In this document: in pieces, positions 1 through 6,839 of the stretch
Numbering within the stretch: the stretch's first letter is position 1
Layout: each line of letters opens with the position of its first letter
Origin: Bacteroidales bacterium
GTDB lineage: Bacteria > Bacteroidota > Bacteroidia > Bacteroidales > UBA7960
Direction of reading: 5' to 3'
Assembly: GCA_003557965.1 (NCBI GenBank)
Contig: PWND01000324.1
Span: forward strand, 1 to 14,169
DNA length: 14,169 bases
Position numbers and translations under genes: made by a program
Notes under the pieces: generated by a model
What the model was told of the DNA's origin: nothing
What the model saw: the letters and a program-made list of their open reading frames with translations, nothing else
The model's database searches: none

Positions 1-388
1 ATATAATCTTGGGCCGGGAAGTTACCAGGGTGAAGAAAGGCTAACTTTTGACAGATATGGAGATATAAAAATTGAAGCCAATATAGAGTATAGATTTCCG
101 CTGATAAATGTTGTAAAAGGTGCATTATTTGTTGATGCAGGAAATGTTTGGTTTATGCAGGAAAATCCTGACTTCAAAGGTGGCGAATTTTTAATTAATA
201 AGTTTTATAAAGATTTAGCTGTTAGTGCAGGATTTGGCATAAGGCTGGATTTTGACTTTTTTATTTTCAGGCTTGATGCCGGATTGCCCCTGAGAAACCC
301 GGCTAAAGACCCTGGCAATAGGTGGATTGAAAGCTTACCTGAGTTTGGTGACTTTAATCTTAGTGTTGGTATTGGATATCCGTTCTAA
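1..388 (+). CDS. TamL/BamA-family outer-membrane barrel protein, C-terminal part
   Basis: This is the last 128 codons of a gene that begins left of the window; the reading frame is open from base 2. The protein reads YNLGPGSYQG near the edge, then DRYGDIKIEANIEYRF, GALFVDAGNVW and a final GIGYPF. These are alternating beta strands ending in a C-terminal phenylalanine, as in Omp85-family barrels. The GPGSY and DAGNVW stretches match my recollection of the Bacteroidota TamA-like lipoprotein TamL better than BamA, whose end usually carries a GLDWGYGFD-like stretch. The predicted role is insertion or assembly of proteins in the outer membrane. The N-terminal lipobox and POTRA domains that would settle TamL versus BamA are outside the window. 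A downstream ATG at 155 is internal to the barrel and is not a start. Sure of Omp85 superfamily; TamL is likely. Confidence 0.85.
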   Translation, partial: YNLGPGSYQGEERLTFDRYGDIKIEANIEYRFPLINVVKGALFVDAGNVWFMQENPDFKGGEFLINKFYKDLAVSAGFGIRLDFDFFIFRLDAGLPLRNPAKDPGNRWIESLPEFGDFNLSVGIGYPF

Positions 389-398
389 TTCTTTTTTT

Positions 399-1826
399 AT
401 GAAAGTAAATACTTTTGCAAATTTCCTTATTGAGCAGTTTCCCTACGAACCTACAAATGACCAGGTTGAACTTCTTAAAGAATTAGCAATGTTTATTTAT
501 GAACGTAATGATAATTCTTTGTTTATAATAAAAGGATATGCTGGTACAGGAAAAACAACAGTTGTTTCAAACCTTGTAAATGTATTGCCCAAAATAAAAG
601 CAAAAACTATTTTGCTTGCGCCAACAGGAAGGGCAGCAAAGGTAATGGCATCATACTCCGGAGCGAAAGCATTTACCATTCACAAAAAAATCTACAGGAT
701 AAATACAAGCAAAGAGGGTAGCCCCGGGCTAAAATTAATTGAAAACAAACACAAGAATACATTCTTTCTTGTTGATGAAGCTTCCATGATAGCAGCAAAC
801 AGCAATACCTCAGGTGCAGAGCTTTTTGCTGCAAGAAACCTGCTTGACGACCTTATGCATTATGTTTATAGTGGAGAAAACTGCAGGTTAATCCTTATTG
901 GTGATACAGCACAGCTTCCACCTGTAATGGCTGATGAAAGCCCTGCATTAAACACCGAATATCTGAAACTGTCTTACAATCTTAATGTGAAAACCGCCGA
1001 GTTAAAAGAAGTAGTCAGGCAGGATAGCGATAGTGGAATTTTATATAATGCAACTACTCTTAGGAATATGCTTGCTCATGAGCAGGAGGGTTTCCCCGGG
1101 TTTAAAACAGGCAATTTTCCTGATATCGTAAGACTTGAAGGATATGATGTTGCTGATGCTATAAATAGCTCTTTTAGTCACAGAAAATGTGAAGATTCGG
1201 TTATTATTTGCCGCACTAATAAAAGGGCAAACTTGTTCAACTCAAATATCAGAAGCAGAATTTTATTACTTGAAGATGAAATATGTGCCGGCGACCTTAT
1301 GATGGTAGTTAAAAATAATTATTTCTGGCTACCTCAAAGTTCGCAGGCCGGGTTTATTGCAAATGGTGACATATTGGAAATAAAAAGAATCAGAAAAATT
1401 CAGGAATTATATGGGTTCAGGTTTGCAGATGTTACTGTTAGATTACTTGACTATCCTGATGAGCCTGAACTTGATGTTAATATTATTTTGGACTCTGTTT
1501 ACGTTGATGGAGCCTCGCTTAACAGCAATCAAACCCGTACATTATTTGAAAATGTTGAGCAGGATTATCTTGAATACACTAATAAGCGCAAGCGCTATGC
1601 AAAAATAAAATCCAACCCATTTTATAATGCGCTGCAGGTTAAGTTTGCCTACTCTCTTACGTGTCATAAAGCTCAAGGTGGCCAGTGGAGTAACGTTTTT
1701 GTAGAAATGGGCTTTATGCATGATAATCAACCAAACACTGACTACCTCAGATGGTTGTACACCGCTGTTACAAGAGCTACAAGCAAGCTCTACCTTATTG
1801 GGTTTTCCGATGATTTTTTTGCTTGA
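399..1826 (+). CDS. RecD-like SF1 ATP-dependent DNA helicase (AAA family ATPase)
   Basis: The product is 475 aa with superfamily 1 helicase motifs in order: Walker A GYAGTGKTT (residues 46-54), motif Ia APTGRAA (74-80), motif II VDEASM (125-130), motif III GDTAQLPP (168-175), and near the C terminus CHKAQGGQW (422-430) and YTAVTRA (454-460). The GDxxQLPP and CHKxQG forms are typical of SF1B RecD/Dda/Pif1-like 5'-to-3' helicases, so a role in DNA repair or replication in the cytoplasm is inferred. There is no nuclease domain or extended RecD2 N-terminal region. The frame is open back to an ATG at 327, but that lies inside the preceding barrel gene and adds an unrelated hydrophobic stretch. The ATG at 399, followed by MKVNTFANFL, is the better start and leaves a 10-nt gap, so it probably shares a transcript with the upstream gene. 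Confidence 0.9.
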   Translation: MKVNTFANFLIEQFPYEPTNDQVELLKELAMFIYERNDNSLFIIKGYAGTGKTTVVSNLVNVLPKIKAKTILLAPTGRAAKVMASYSGAKAFTIHKKIYRINTSKEGSPGLKLIENKHKNTFFLVDEASMIAANSNTSGAELFAARNLLDDLMHYVYSGENCRLILIGDTAQLPPVMADESPALNTEYLKLSYNLNVKTAELKEVVRQDSDSGILYNATTLRNMLAHEQEGFPGFKTGNFPDIVRLEGYDVADAINSSFSHRKCEDSVIICRTNKRANLFNSNIRSRILLLEDEICAGDLMMVVKNNYFWLPQSSQAGFIANGDILEIKRIRKIQELYGFRFADVTVRLLDYPDEPELDVNIILDSVYVDGASLNSNQTRTLFENVEQDYLEYTNKRKRYAKIKSNPFYNALQVKFAYSLTCHKAQGGQWSNVFVEMGFMHDNQPNTDYLRWLYTAVTRATSKLYLIGFSDDFFA

Positions 1827-1842
1827 TATTATTGAAATTATT

Positions 1843-1873
1843 TTTGCAAATTACGAAAAATCACTTAGGTTTG
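1843..1873 (+). promoter_or_regulatory. Bacteroidota-type promoter for the 153-aa gene and manA
   Basis: A -33 element TTTG (1843-1846) is followed after 19 nt by TAGGTTTG (1866-1873), a full match to the Bacteroidota -7 consensus TAnnTTTG at the consensus spacing. Transcription would start near 1880 and give a leader of about 88 nt before the ATG at 1968. A second -7 match, TATTTTTG (1839-1846), overlaps the -33 element and has poorer spacing. The assignment rests on motif and spacing only. Confidence 0.55.
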
Positions 1874-1967
1874 CTTTTTAAAACTAATTATAAAGTTACC
1901 AATATACGAATCCGGCATAGTTGCAAAAAACTGATTGAACATTCATAATTATAAAAAAATATATAAC

Positions 1968-2429
1968 ATGAAAAAAGAACTTGAAATAAATCCACTTAAA
2001 GGCTTTGGCAGCATTAGGTTTGGAGCAACCCGTAATGAAATTCAGGAAAAGTTTGGAGAACCTGGAGAAATAGAAAAGCTTGAAGGAGAATCTGATGAGT
2101 CTGATGCTGAAGCATGGAATTACTGGGAAATAGGGCATACATTCTTTTTCGAAAAAGATTCTGATTATAGATGTACTTGTGTTGAAACTGATAATGATGA
2201 GGTGAAATTATTTGGGAAAGAAGTTTTTTTAATGTCAGAAGACCAAATAATTAAACTTATGAATGATAATGGGTTTACAGAACTTGATACAGAAAATGAA
2301 GAGTGGGGTGAAAGAAGAGTTTCTTTTAACGATGCAGTAATGGATTTTTATTTCGAAGATGAAAATCTTGTAAGTGTTAGCTGGGGAGTAATAGCTGATG
2401 AAAATGATATATATAACTGGCCTGAATAG
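1968..2429 (+). CDS. Acidic hypothetical protein, 153 aa
   Basis: I do not recognise a characterised family. The protein is very acidic (clusters such as EGESDESDAEA around residues 39-49 and DTENEEWGE around 107-115) and has no signal peptide or membrane segment, so it is probably cytoplasmic. The N-terminal GFGSIRFGATRNEIQEKFGEP (12-32) has the pattern G.I.FG.T..E....FG.P seen in several small bacterial families that include uncharacterised and immunity-like proteins; this is a pattern resemblance only. Two adjacent cysteines lie at 69 and 71. I chose the ATG at 1968, since a TTG 33 nt upstream would add a lysine- and asparagine-rich tail with nothing in its favour. It lies 9 nt ahead of manA and probably shares its promoter, but the pairing does not by itself indicate sugar metabolism. 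Confidence 0.8.
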   Translation: MKKELEINPLKGFGSIRFGATRNEIQEKFGEPGEIEKLEGESDESDAEAWNYWEIGHTFFFEKDSDYRCTCVETDNDEVKLFGKEVFLMSEDQIIKLMNDNGFTELDTENEEWGERRVSFNDAVMDFYFEDENLVSVSWGVIADENDIYNWPE

Positions 2430-2438
2430 TAGTAGTTT

Positions 2439-3410
2439 ATGTTGTATCCACTAAAATTTAAACCACTTGTTTTTGAAAAAGTATGGGGAGCCGGCAGGCT
2501 ATCGTCTCTCTATAATAAAGATTGTGGTAGTATAGAAAGATGCGGTGAAAGCTGGGAAGTCAGTGGTATTAAAGGCAAACCATCAGTCATTGAAAATGGT
2601 TTTTTAGCAGGTAATGAATTATCTGAAATTGTTGAAGTTTATATGGAAGACCTTGTTGGGGAAGAGGTATTTAAAAAGTTTGGTGATTTTTTTCCTTTAC
2701 TGGTAAAGCTTATTGATACTGATGACTATTTGTCGCTACAGGTCCATCCGGGCAACAATATTCCGCAAAACAATGGGAATGAGCATGGGAAAGCTGAGTT
2801 TTGGTATGTTTTAAATGCTGAAAAAAATGCTGAAATAATTGTTGGCCTGGGTAATGATGTTGATAAAGAAACATTTGTTAAACACATAGAAAACAAAACT
2901 CTTAAAAGCATTTGTAATGTTTATAAAGTTAATAAAGGAGATGCTTTTTTTATTCCTCCGGGAACAATTCATGCTATAGGGTCTGGTGTTACCTTGCTTG
3001 AAGTACAGCAATCATCTGATATTACATACAGGGTTTATGACTGGGACAGGCCCGGCTTAGATGGCAAACCCCGAAAAATTGACATAGATTCGGCGCTTAA
3101 AGTAATGGACTTTTCTGCAAATGATAATTGCAAAATTCCTTACCGGAAAGTCATAAACAGCCCTGTAAACTTAGCAGACAATGAGTATTTCAATATTAAC
3201 CTGATAAGTTTTGATAAAAAATTATCAGTAGATTACTTCCACCTAAAATCATTTGTTGTAATTACTTGTGTTGAAGGAAGTGTGACTCTTAAGTATTACG
3301 ATGGAACTGAAAAATTAAATATAGGCCAAAGCTTAGTATTACCAGCTGAAATCCATGAAATTGAATTTATTCCTGAAGGCAATGCCACACTTATAGAAAC
3401 CAGTATTTAA
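2439..3410 (+). CDS. manA: Class I mannose-6-phosphate isomerase
   Basis: The enzyme interconverts mannose 6-phosphate and fructose 6-phosphate, linking glycolysis to GDP-mannose and GDP-fucose supply for polysaccharides. At 323 aa it matches the short Bacillus-type ManA rather than the roughly 390-aa enterobacterial form. Visible features are SLQVHP (99-104) and GKAEFWYVL (117-125), together supplying the zinc ligands Q101, H103 and E120, then FIPPGTIHAIG (171-181) with ligand H178, and the catalytic arginine R198 in YRVYDWDRPG. A C-terminal small beta domain (about 235-323) follows. The start at 2439 lies 9 nt after the acidic protein gene, so the two are probably cotranscribed. No key residue is missing. 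The 38-nt gap to the convergent peroxidase gene holds no clear terminator. Confidence 0.95.
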   Translation: MLYPLKFKPLVFEKVWGAGRLSSLYNKDCGSIERCGESWEVSGIKGKPSVIENGFLAGNELSEIVEVYMEDLVGEEVFKKFGDFFPLLVKLIDTDDYLSLQVHPGNNIPQNNGNEHGKAEFWYVLNAEKNAEIIVGLGNDVDKETFVKHIENKTLKSICNVYKVNKGDAFFIPPGTIHAIGSGVTLLEVQQSSDITYRVYDWDRPGLDGKPRKIDIDSALKVMDFSANDNCKIPYRKVINSPVNLADNEYFNINLISFDKKLSVDYFHLKSFVVITCVEGSVTLKYYDGTEKLNIGQSLVLPAEIHEIEFIPEGNATLIETSI

Positions 3411-3448
3411 GGGTAAATAAAGCCCTGGGTTAAGCTATTTTAAAACAG

Positions 3449-4009
3449 TTACAGCAAAGAAGTAATTTTTTCATCCAATGGGCTTAATTTCGGCTTAAAT
3501 ACTCCAATCAGCTCGCCTTTCTCATCTACCAGGTACTTATGGAAATTCCACCTTGGAGCTTGAGTATTCCAGCCATTTTTATTGCTGTCAGTAAGCCACT
3601 TGTAAACCTGGTGCATATCATCACCTTTAGTAGTAATTCGCTCACTCATCAAAAAGCTTACACCATAGTTAACTTCGCAAAAAGTAGCTATTTCTTCATT
3701 AGACCCGGGTTCCTGGTTCATGAAATCATTTGCAGGGAAACCGATAATTACCAAATTATCTTTGTTCTTTTGATATAACTCCTCAAGTTCTCCATACTGG
3801 GGTGTAAAACCACACTCAGAAGCCGTGTTTACTATTAATACTTTTTTCCCTTTAAAGTCATTGAAATTTATTTCATCACCAAACAATGATGTTGCCTGCA
3901 AATCATAAAAACTCTCAATGCTTTTTGCATTTTCTGGCTTTAATTTAGCTTTGCAGCCAAATAAGCCCATTAATAAAGATAGTGCCATTACTGTTAGTTT
4001 TATGTTCAT
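3449..4009 (-). CDS. Glutathione peroxidase family lipoprotein
   Basis: This is a thiol peroxidase of the GPx family, 186 aa including an N-terminal lipoprotein signal: a hydrophobic stretch ending in LFGC with the lipidated cysteine at residue 19. It should therefore act in the periplasm or at the outer membrane. The peroxidatic cysteine is C66 in NTASECGFTPQY. The rest of the tetrad is Q99 in NQEPGSNEE, and W154 and N155 in RWNFHKYL. The usual FPCNQF motif reads FPANDF (91-96), so the second cysteine is absent, while C111 in ATFC sits where the resolving cysteine of thioredoxin-dependent GPx enzymes lies. That suggests it is recycled by a thioredoxin-like protein rather than glutathione (inference). 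It is transcribed alone from its own promoter and converges on manA. Confidence 0.92.
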   Translation of the reverse strand: MNIKLTVMALSLLMGLFGCKAKLKPENAKSIESFYDLQATSLFGDEINFNDFKGKKVLIVNTASECGFTPQYGELEELYQKNKDNLVIIGFPANDFMNQEPGSNEEIATFCEVNYGVSFLMSERITTKGDDMHQVYKWLTDSNKNGWNTQAPRWNFHKYLVDEKGELIGVFKPKLSPLDEKITSLL

Positions 4010-4097
4010 TTTTATAAAAGTTTTATTAATCCTGTGTTTTGTAATAAGAGTATTGATGTCGTGTATATGGCATCATACGAATTTCTTTAAACTAAAA

Positions 4098-4128
4098 CAA
4101 AATTAAAGCAAATAGGTTCACTTTACAA
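4098..4128 (-). promoter_or_regulatory. Promoter for the glutathione peroxidase gene
   Basis: On the minus strand TAATTTTG (4105 to 4098) matches the TAnnTTTG -7 element and a TTG (4128 to 4126) lies 20 nt upstream as the -33 element. Transcription would begin near 4091, giving a leader of about 80 nt. The -33 element lies inside the last codons of the upstream 80-codon ORF. Confidence 0.5.
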
Positions 4129-4360
4129 CAGCTTTGGGAAAAGTAATATTAAAAGGGTCGGCTTTAATAACCATAAAAGGATTTTGTTCTGAAACATCCG
4201 GAAACAGCTCACTGTTAACACTTATGCTTTTAATTTTTGAAAAGCGTCCCAGTCCTTTCCCCTTAAAGTTTGTATAGTATGTTTTTTCGTTTTTTTCCTG
4301 TGCAAGCGGAAACGGGATAAAAGCAGTTGATATTGGAAAGAGAAACTTACCAGGCAGCAT
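4118..4360 (-). CDS. Small hypothetical protein, 80 aa
   Basis: I do not recognise this protein. It begins MLPGKFLFPISTAFIPFPLAQ, a hydrophobic, proline-rich stretch that only weakly resembles a signal peptide, and continues with a basic then mixed segment ending FNITFPKAVVK. It follows the glycosyltransferase gene with a 37-nt gap and the same orientation, so it may be the last gene of that transcript. The frame stays open upstream for another 84 nt (back to a stop at 4447-4445), overlapping the end of the glycosyltransferase gene in another frame, but has no ATG, GTG or TTG there. It may therefore be a real small gene, or the remnant of a longer one that lost its 5' part. Existence of a protein is uncertain. 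Confidence 0.45.
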   Translation of the reverse strand: MLPGKFLFPISTAFIPFPLAQEKNEKTYYTNFKGKGLGRFSKIKSISVNSELFPDVSEQNPFMVIKADPFNITFPKAVVK

Positions 4361-4397
4361 AACTGTACGTGTTAAACCTAATTTGTTATAAAAATGT

Positions 4398-5309
4398 TTA
4401 ACAAAGTTTTTTTTCTTTATGCATAAGCCCCAATTTGTAAAGGTTTAGGGTGAAAATTGAAGGATTACTCCCTTTGAGTTTTTTCTCAATCTTTTTTTCG
4501 AATATTGTATAAAAAATGTTGTAAGCGAAAAGTATTCTGTATTTTTTTAGCCTAAGATAAGTGTTTAACAACTTTGAAATTTTCAAAAACTCGGTATCCC
4601 GGCCAATAATGTTGTATAGTTTGCATAAATTTTTAATGCTCTCTTTTGTTTTTTCAAGAAAAACGCTATTGTTTTCAAGTCCAAGGTGCTCTACGGGATT
4701 ATCAATATGCTGTATTGTAATATTCTTTTTAAAAAGCTCAAATCCCATTAATGTGTCTTCATGTCCATAACCACTTAGCTGTTCGTTAAATGGAATTTTG
4801 TCCATAGTTTTGGATGAAATAACAAAATTGCTGGTCATAAATGATTGGTAAGGGTTTTTTGCTCTAATCTCAGGCCCAAATGCTTCACATTTTTTTCCCC
4901 ATAGCCAATGAAGCTTTTGATTGCCTGCAGGAGATGAATCTTCATAAGTATGGCCGCCGCATATAACGAAATCTTCTGTATTTTGCTTTTCAATAAATGT
5001 GATATATGTTGATAAAAAATCACTTTTAATTATTTTTAAATCGCAATCAAGAAAAAGTAAAAATGGATATTTTGATTCTTTTTTGAGCAGGTTTCGGATT
5101 TTGCTGCGCCCAATATTACTTTCCAGTTCAATATATCTGGTGTTGTTTAATTCTTTTAAAATACTGTTTTGTTGTTTAAAAGGAGTATCGGATGAATCAT
5201 CAATTATAATAATTTCATAATCCCTGGCACATTTTTCTGCTTGCAGTTGCAGCTCCTTTACCATAGGAAAAACTTCAAAGTTGAAAAGTGGGATACAAAT
5301 ACTTATCAT
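4398..5309 (-). CDS. Family 2 glycosyltransferase
   Basis: The protein (303 aa) begins with the GT-A fold typical of family 2: SICIPLFN at residues 3-10, EIIIIDDSSD (32-41), NIGRSKIRN (65-73) and the DXD-type metal and nucleotide-sugar motif FLDCDLK (86-92). The second half carries MTSNFVIS (158-165) and GYGHEDTLMG (180-189). The HED-type motif is typical of the acceptor side and catalytic base in galactosyl- and N-acetylgalactosaminyltransferase-like members. A basic C-terminal region rich in lysine and tyrosine (about 240-303) may bind the membrane surface. It has no membrane helices, so it acts in the cytoplasm, probably adding a sugar to a surface glycan or lipid. Donor and acceptor cannot be read from sequence. 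There is no polysaccharide cluster around it; it is a solitary transferase with only a small ORF downstream. Confidence 0.88.
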   Translation of the reverse strand: MISICIPLFNFEVFPMVKELQLQAEKCARDYEIIIIDDSSDTPFKQQNSILKELNNTRYIELESNIGRSKIRNLLKKESKYPFLLFLDCDLKIIKSDFLSTYITFIEKQNTEDFVICGGHTYEDSSPAGNQKLHWLWGKKCEAFGPEIRAKNPYQSFMTSNFVISSKTMDKIPFNEQLSGYGHEDTLMGFELFKKNITIQHIDNPVEHLGLENNSVFLEKTKESIKNLCKLYNIIGRDTEFLKISKLLNTYLRLKKYRILFAYNIFYTIFEKKIEKKLKGSNPSIFTLNLYKLGLMHKEKKLC

Positions 5310-5338
5310 TTATATATTATGTGGAAATCGAATATTTG

Positions 5339-5346
5339 CAAATGTA
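5339..5346 (-). promoter_or_regulatory. -7 element of the glycosyltransferase promoter
   Basis: On the minus strand TACATTTG is an exact TAnnTTTG match about 30 nt upstream of the start codon, placing transcription initiation near 5332 with a leader of about 23 nt. No TTG is present at the -33 distance; the palindrome at 5365-5384 occupies that position instead. Confidence 0.5.
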
Positions 5347-5364
5347 TAAAAAGATTTTGTGCTA

Positions 5365-5384
5365 TTACTAACATTTGTTAGTAA
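5365..5384. promoter_or_regulatory. Perfect palindrome, candidate operator
   Basis: TTACTAACA and TGTTAGTAA form a perfect inverted repeat with 9-bp arms and a 2-nt centre (TT). It lies between the divergent glycosyltransferase and trkA genes. The size and symmetry fit a site for a dimeric helix-turn-helix repressor of the TetR or MarR kind, but no such gene is in the window and I cannot name the regulator. It covers the expected -33 region of the leftward promoter and is about 78 nt upstream of the trkA -7 element, so control of the glycosyltransferase is more likely. There is no T tract, which argues against a terminator. Confidence 0.5.
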
Positions 5385-5461
5385 ATGCAATATTTAGCCA
5401 ATTATAATACATCAAGGTACGATTAAGTAATTTTTCTAATCAATTTATTTTATAAACATAT

Positions 5462-5469
5462 TACATTTG
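5462..5469 (+). promoter_or_regulatory. -7 element of the trkAH promoter
   Basis: TACATTTG is an exact TAnnTTTG match, identical to the -7 octamer of the divergent glycosyltransferase promoter. Initiation would be near 5476, leaving a short AT-rich leader of about 13 nt, as is common in Bacteroidota. No clear TTG occurs at the -33 distance. Confidence 0.5.
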
Positions 5470-5488
5470 TATTCTAAAAAATATAAAT

Positions 5489-6829
5489 ATGTATATTACG
5501 ATTGTTGGTGATAGCGATGTTTCATTGCACTTAGCAAGATTATTCTCAATAGAGAATCATGATATTACCGTGATTACGCCTGATAAAGATTTGCAAAAAG
5601 TTTTTGAGAATACTGACCTCATGTGTGTTCTCGGCGATTCTACTTCACGTGAAGTATTGTTAAACTCCAATATTAAGAAAACCGACCTTTTGCTTTGTGT
5701 ACTTAAAGATGGCAGGATTAACATGCTTACTTCAATGATGGGTAAGCAACTTGGTGCCAAAAAGTGCATTTCAATGGTTGATAATCCGGAGTTTACCAAG
5801 GATGATTGTATCCAGATGTATAATAATTTTGGGGTAGATCATTTAATTTCACCCGAAATAATGGTAGCCAAAGAAATAAGTGACCTCTTAAGGTATAATG
5901 CAGCAGCAGAAATATTTGATTTTTCTGATGAGCAGTTGTTTTTAATGCTGCTTCGCCTTGATGAAAATGCTCTTGTAATAGGGAAGTCTCTTGACCAAAT
6001 TGTCAAAGAATATGAAAAACTTGATTACAGAGCCGTTGCAATTCATAGAAAATCTGAAACAATTATTCCTAAAGGGGATGATGTTTTTATGGAAAATGAT
6101 ATGGCTTATGTAGTTACAAAAAAAGAAGGAATTGATCATTTGTTGAAACTTGGAGGGAAAAAACGATTTGAAATTAATAATGTTATGATAGTTGGTGCCG
6201 GTGCGGTAGGAACTCAAACAGCCTTGTCACTGGAAAAAAAGTTTCATGTTAAGTTGTTTGAAATGAACAAGGATAGGGCAAATGAACTTACCGATATACT
6301 TCATAATACTTTGATAATTAATGGAGATGCGAGAGATGTTAACCTTATTGAAGAAGAACGTATTGGCTCTATGGATGCGTTTGTTGCAGTAACAAACAGC
6401 TCAGAAACTAATATACTTACATGTTTGCTGGCAAGAAGATTTGGTGTTCCTAAAACAATTGCCCTTGTGGAAAACCTTGATTATGTTGAGATTTCACAGA
6501 ATATTGGCATTGATACAATTATAAACAAAAAAACATCAATAGCGAGCTATATCGTTAGTCATACATTAGAATCAAAAGTATTTTCTACAATTTGCCTTAC
6601 GGGGATAGATGCGGAAGTTTTTGAGTTTGTTGTTAAGCCAAACTCACTGGTTACGAAAAAACCCATAAACAAACTGAAATTTCCTAAAAAGGCTATAATT
6701 GGCGGGATAATTCGCGATAATGAAGGTTATATTGCTTTGGGTGATTTTCAAATTAAAGAAGGTGATAAAGTTGTTGTGTTTTCACTGCCCGAAGCTTTTA
6801 ACGATGTTGATAAATTCTTTAGAAAGTAA
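5489..6829 (+). CDS. trkA: Trk potassium uptake system peripheral protein TrkA
   Basis: TrkA is the cytoplasmic nucleotide-binding gating subunit that forms a ring under the TrkH channel. At 446 aa it has the usual duplicated layout: RCK_N (about 1-120), RCK_C (about 140-220), RCK_N (about 230-350) and RCK_C (about 370-446). The second Rossmann motif is intact, MIVGAGAVG (233-241), and is followed by an acidic residue in LFEMN that should contact the ribose. In the first repeat the expected GAGEVG reads GDSDVS (7-12), so two of the three glycines are replaced and nucleotide binding there may be altered. The downstream acidic stretch of the first repeat (LGDSTSREVL) keeps the usual GDxxxxxxL form. 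trkH starts 10 nt downstream, and the two form an operon. Confidence 0.94.
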   Translation: MYITIVGDSDVSLHLARLFSIENHDITVITPDKDLQKVFENTDLMCVLGDSTSREVLLNSNIKKTDLLLCVLKDGRINMLTSMMGKQLGAKKCISMVDNPEFTKDDCIQMYNNFGVDHLISPEIMVAKEISDLLRYNAAAEIFDFSDEQLFLMLLRLDENALVIGKSLDQIVKEYEKLDYRAVAIHRKSETIIPKGDDVFMENDMAYVVTKKEGIDHLLKLGGKKRFEINNVMIVGAGAVGTQTALSLEKKFHVKLFEMNKDRANELTDILHNTLIINGDARDVNLIEEERIGSMDAFVAVTNSSETNILTCLLARRFGVPKTIALVENLDYVEISQNIGIDTIINKKTSIASYIVSHTLESKVFSTICLTGIDAEVFEFVVKPNSLVTKKPINKLKFPKKAIIGGIIRDNEGYIALGDFQIKEGDKVVVFSLPEAFNDVDKFFRK

Positions 6830-6839
6830 TAACAGGTAA

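Noticed and set aside
155..388. Separate 77-aa gene
   Set aside because: The ATG is internal to the barrel frame, which is open back to base 2 with family-typical sequence.
327..398. Upstream ATG extension of the helicase gene
   Set aside because: It overlaps the barrel gene and adds a hydrophobic stretch foreign to the helicase; the ATG at 399 gives a normal N terminus and a 10-nt gap.
3411..3448. Terminator between manA and the peroxidase gene
   Set aside because: Only short GGG/CCC complementarity is present, with no stable stem followed by a T tract on either strand.
5942..6217. Antisense 91-aa ORF inside trkA
   Set aside because: The composition is that of reverse-strand shadow translation and there is no start context.
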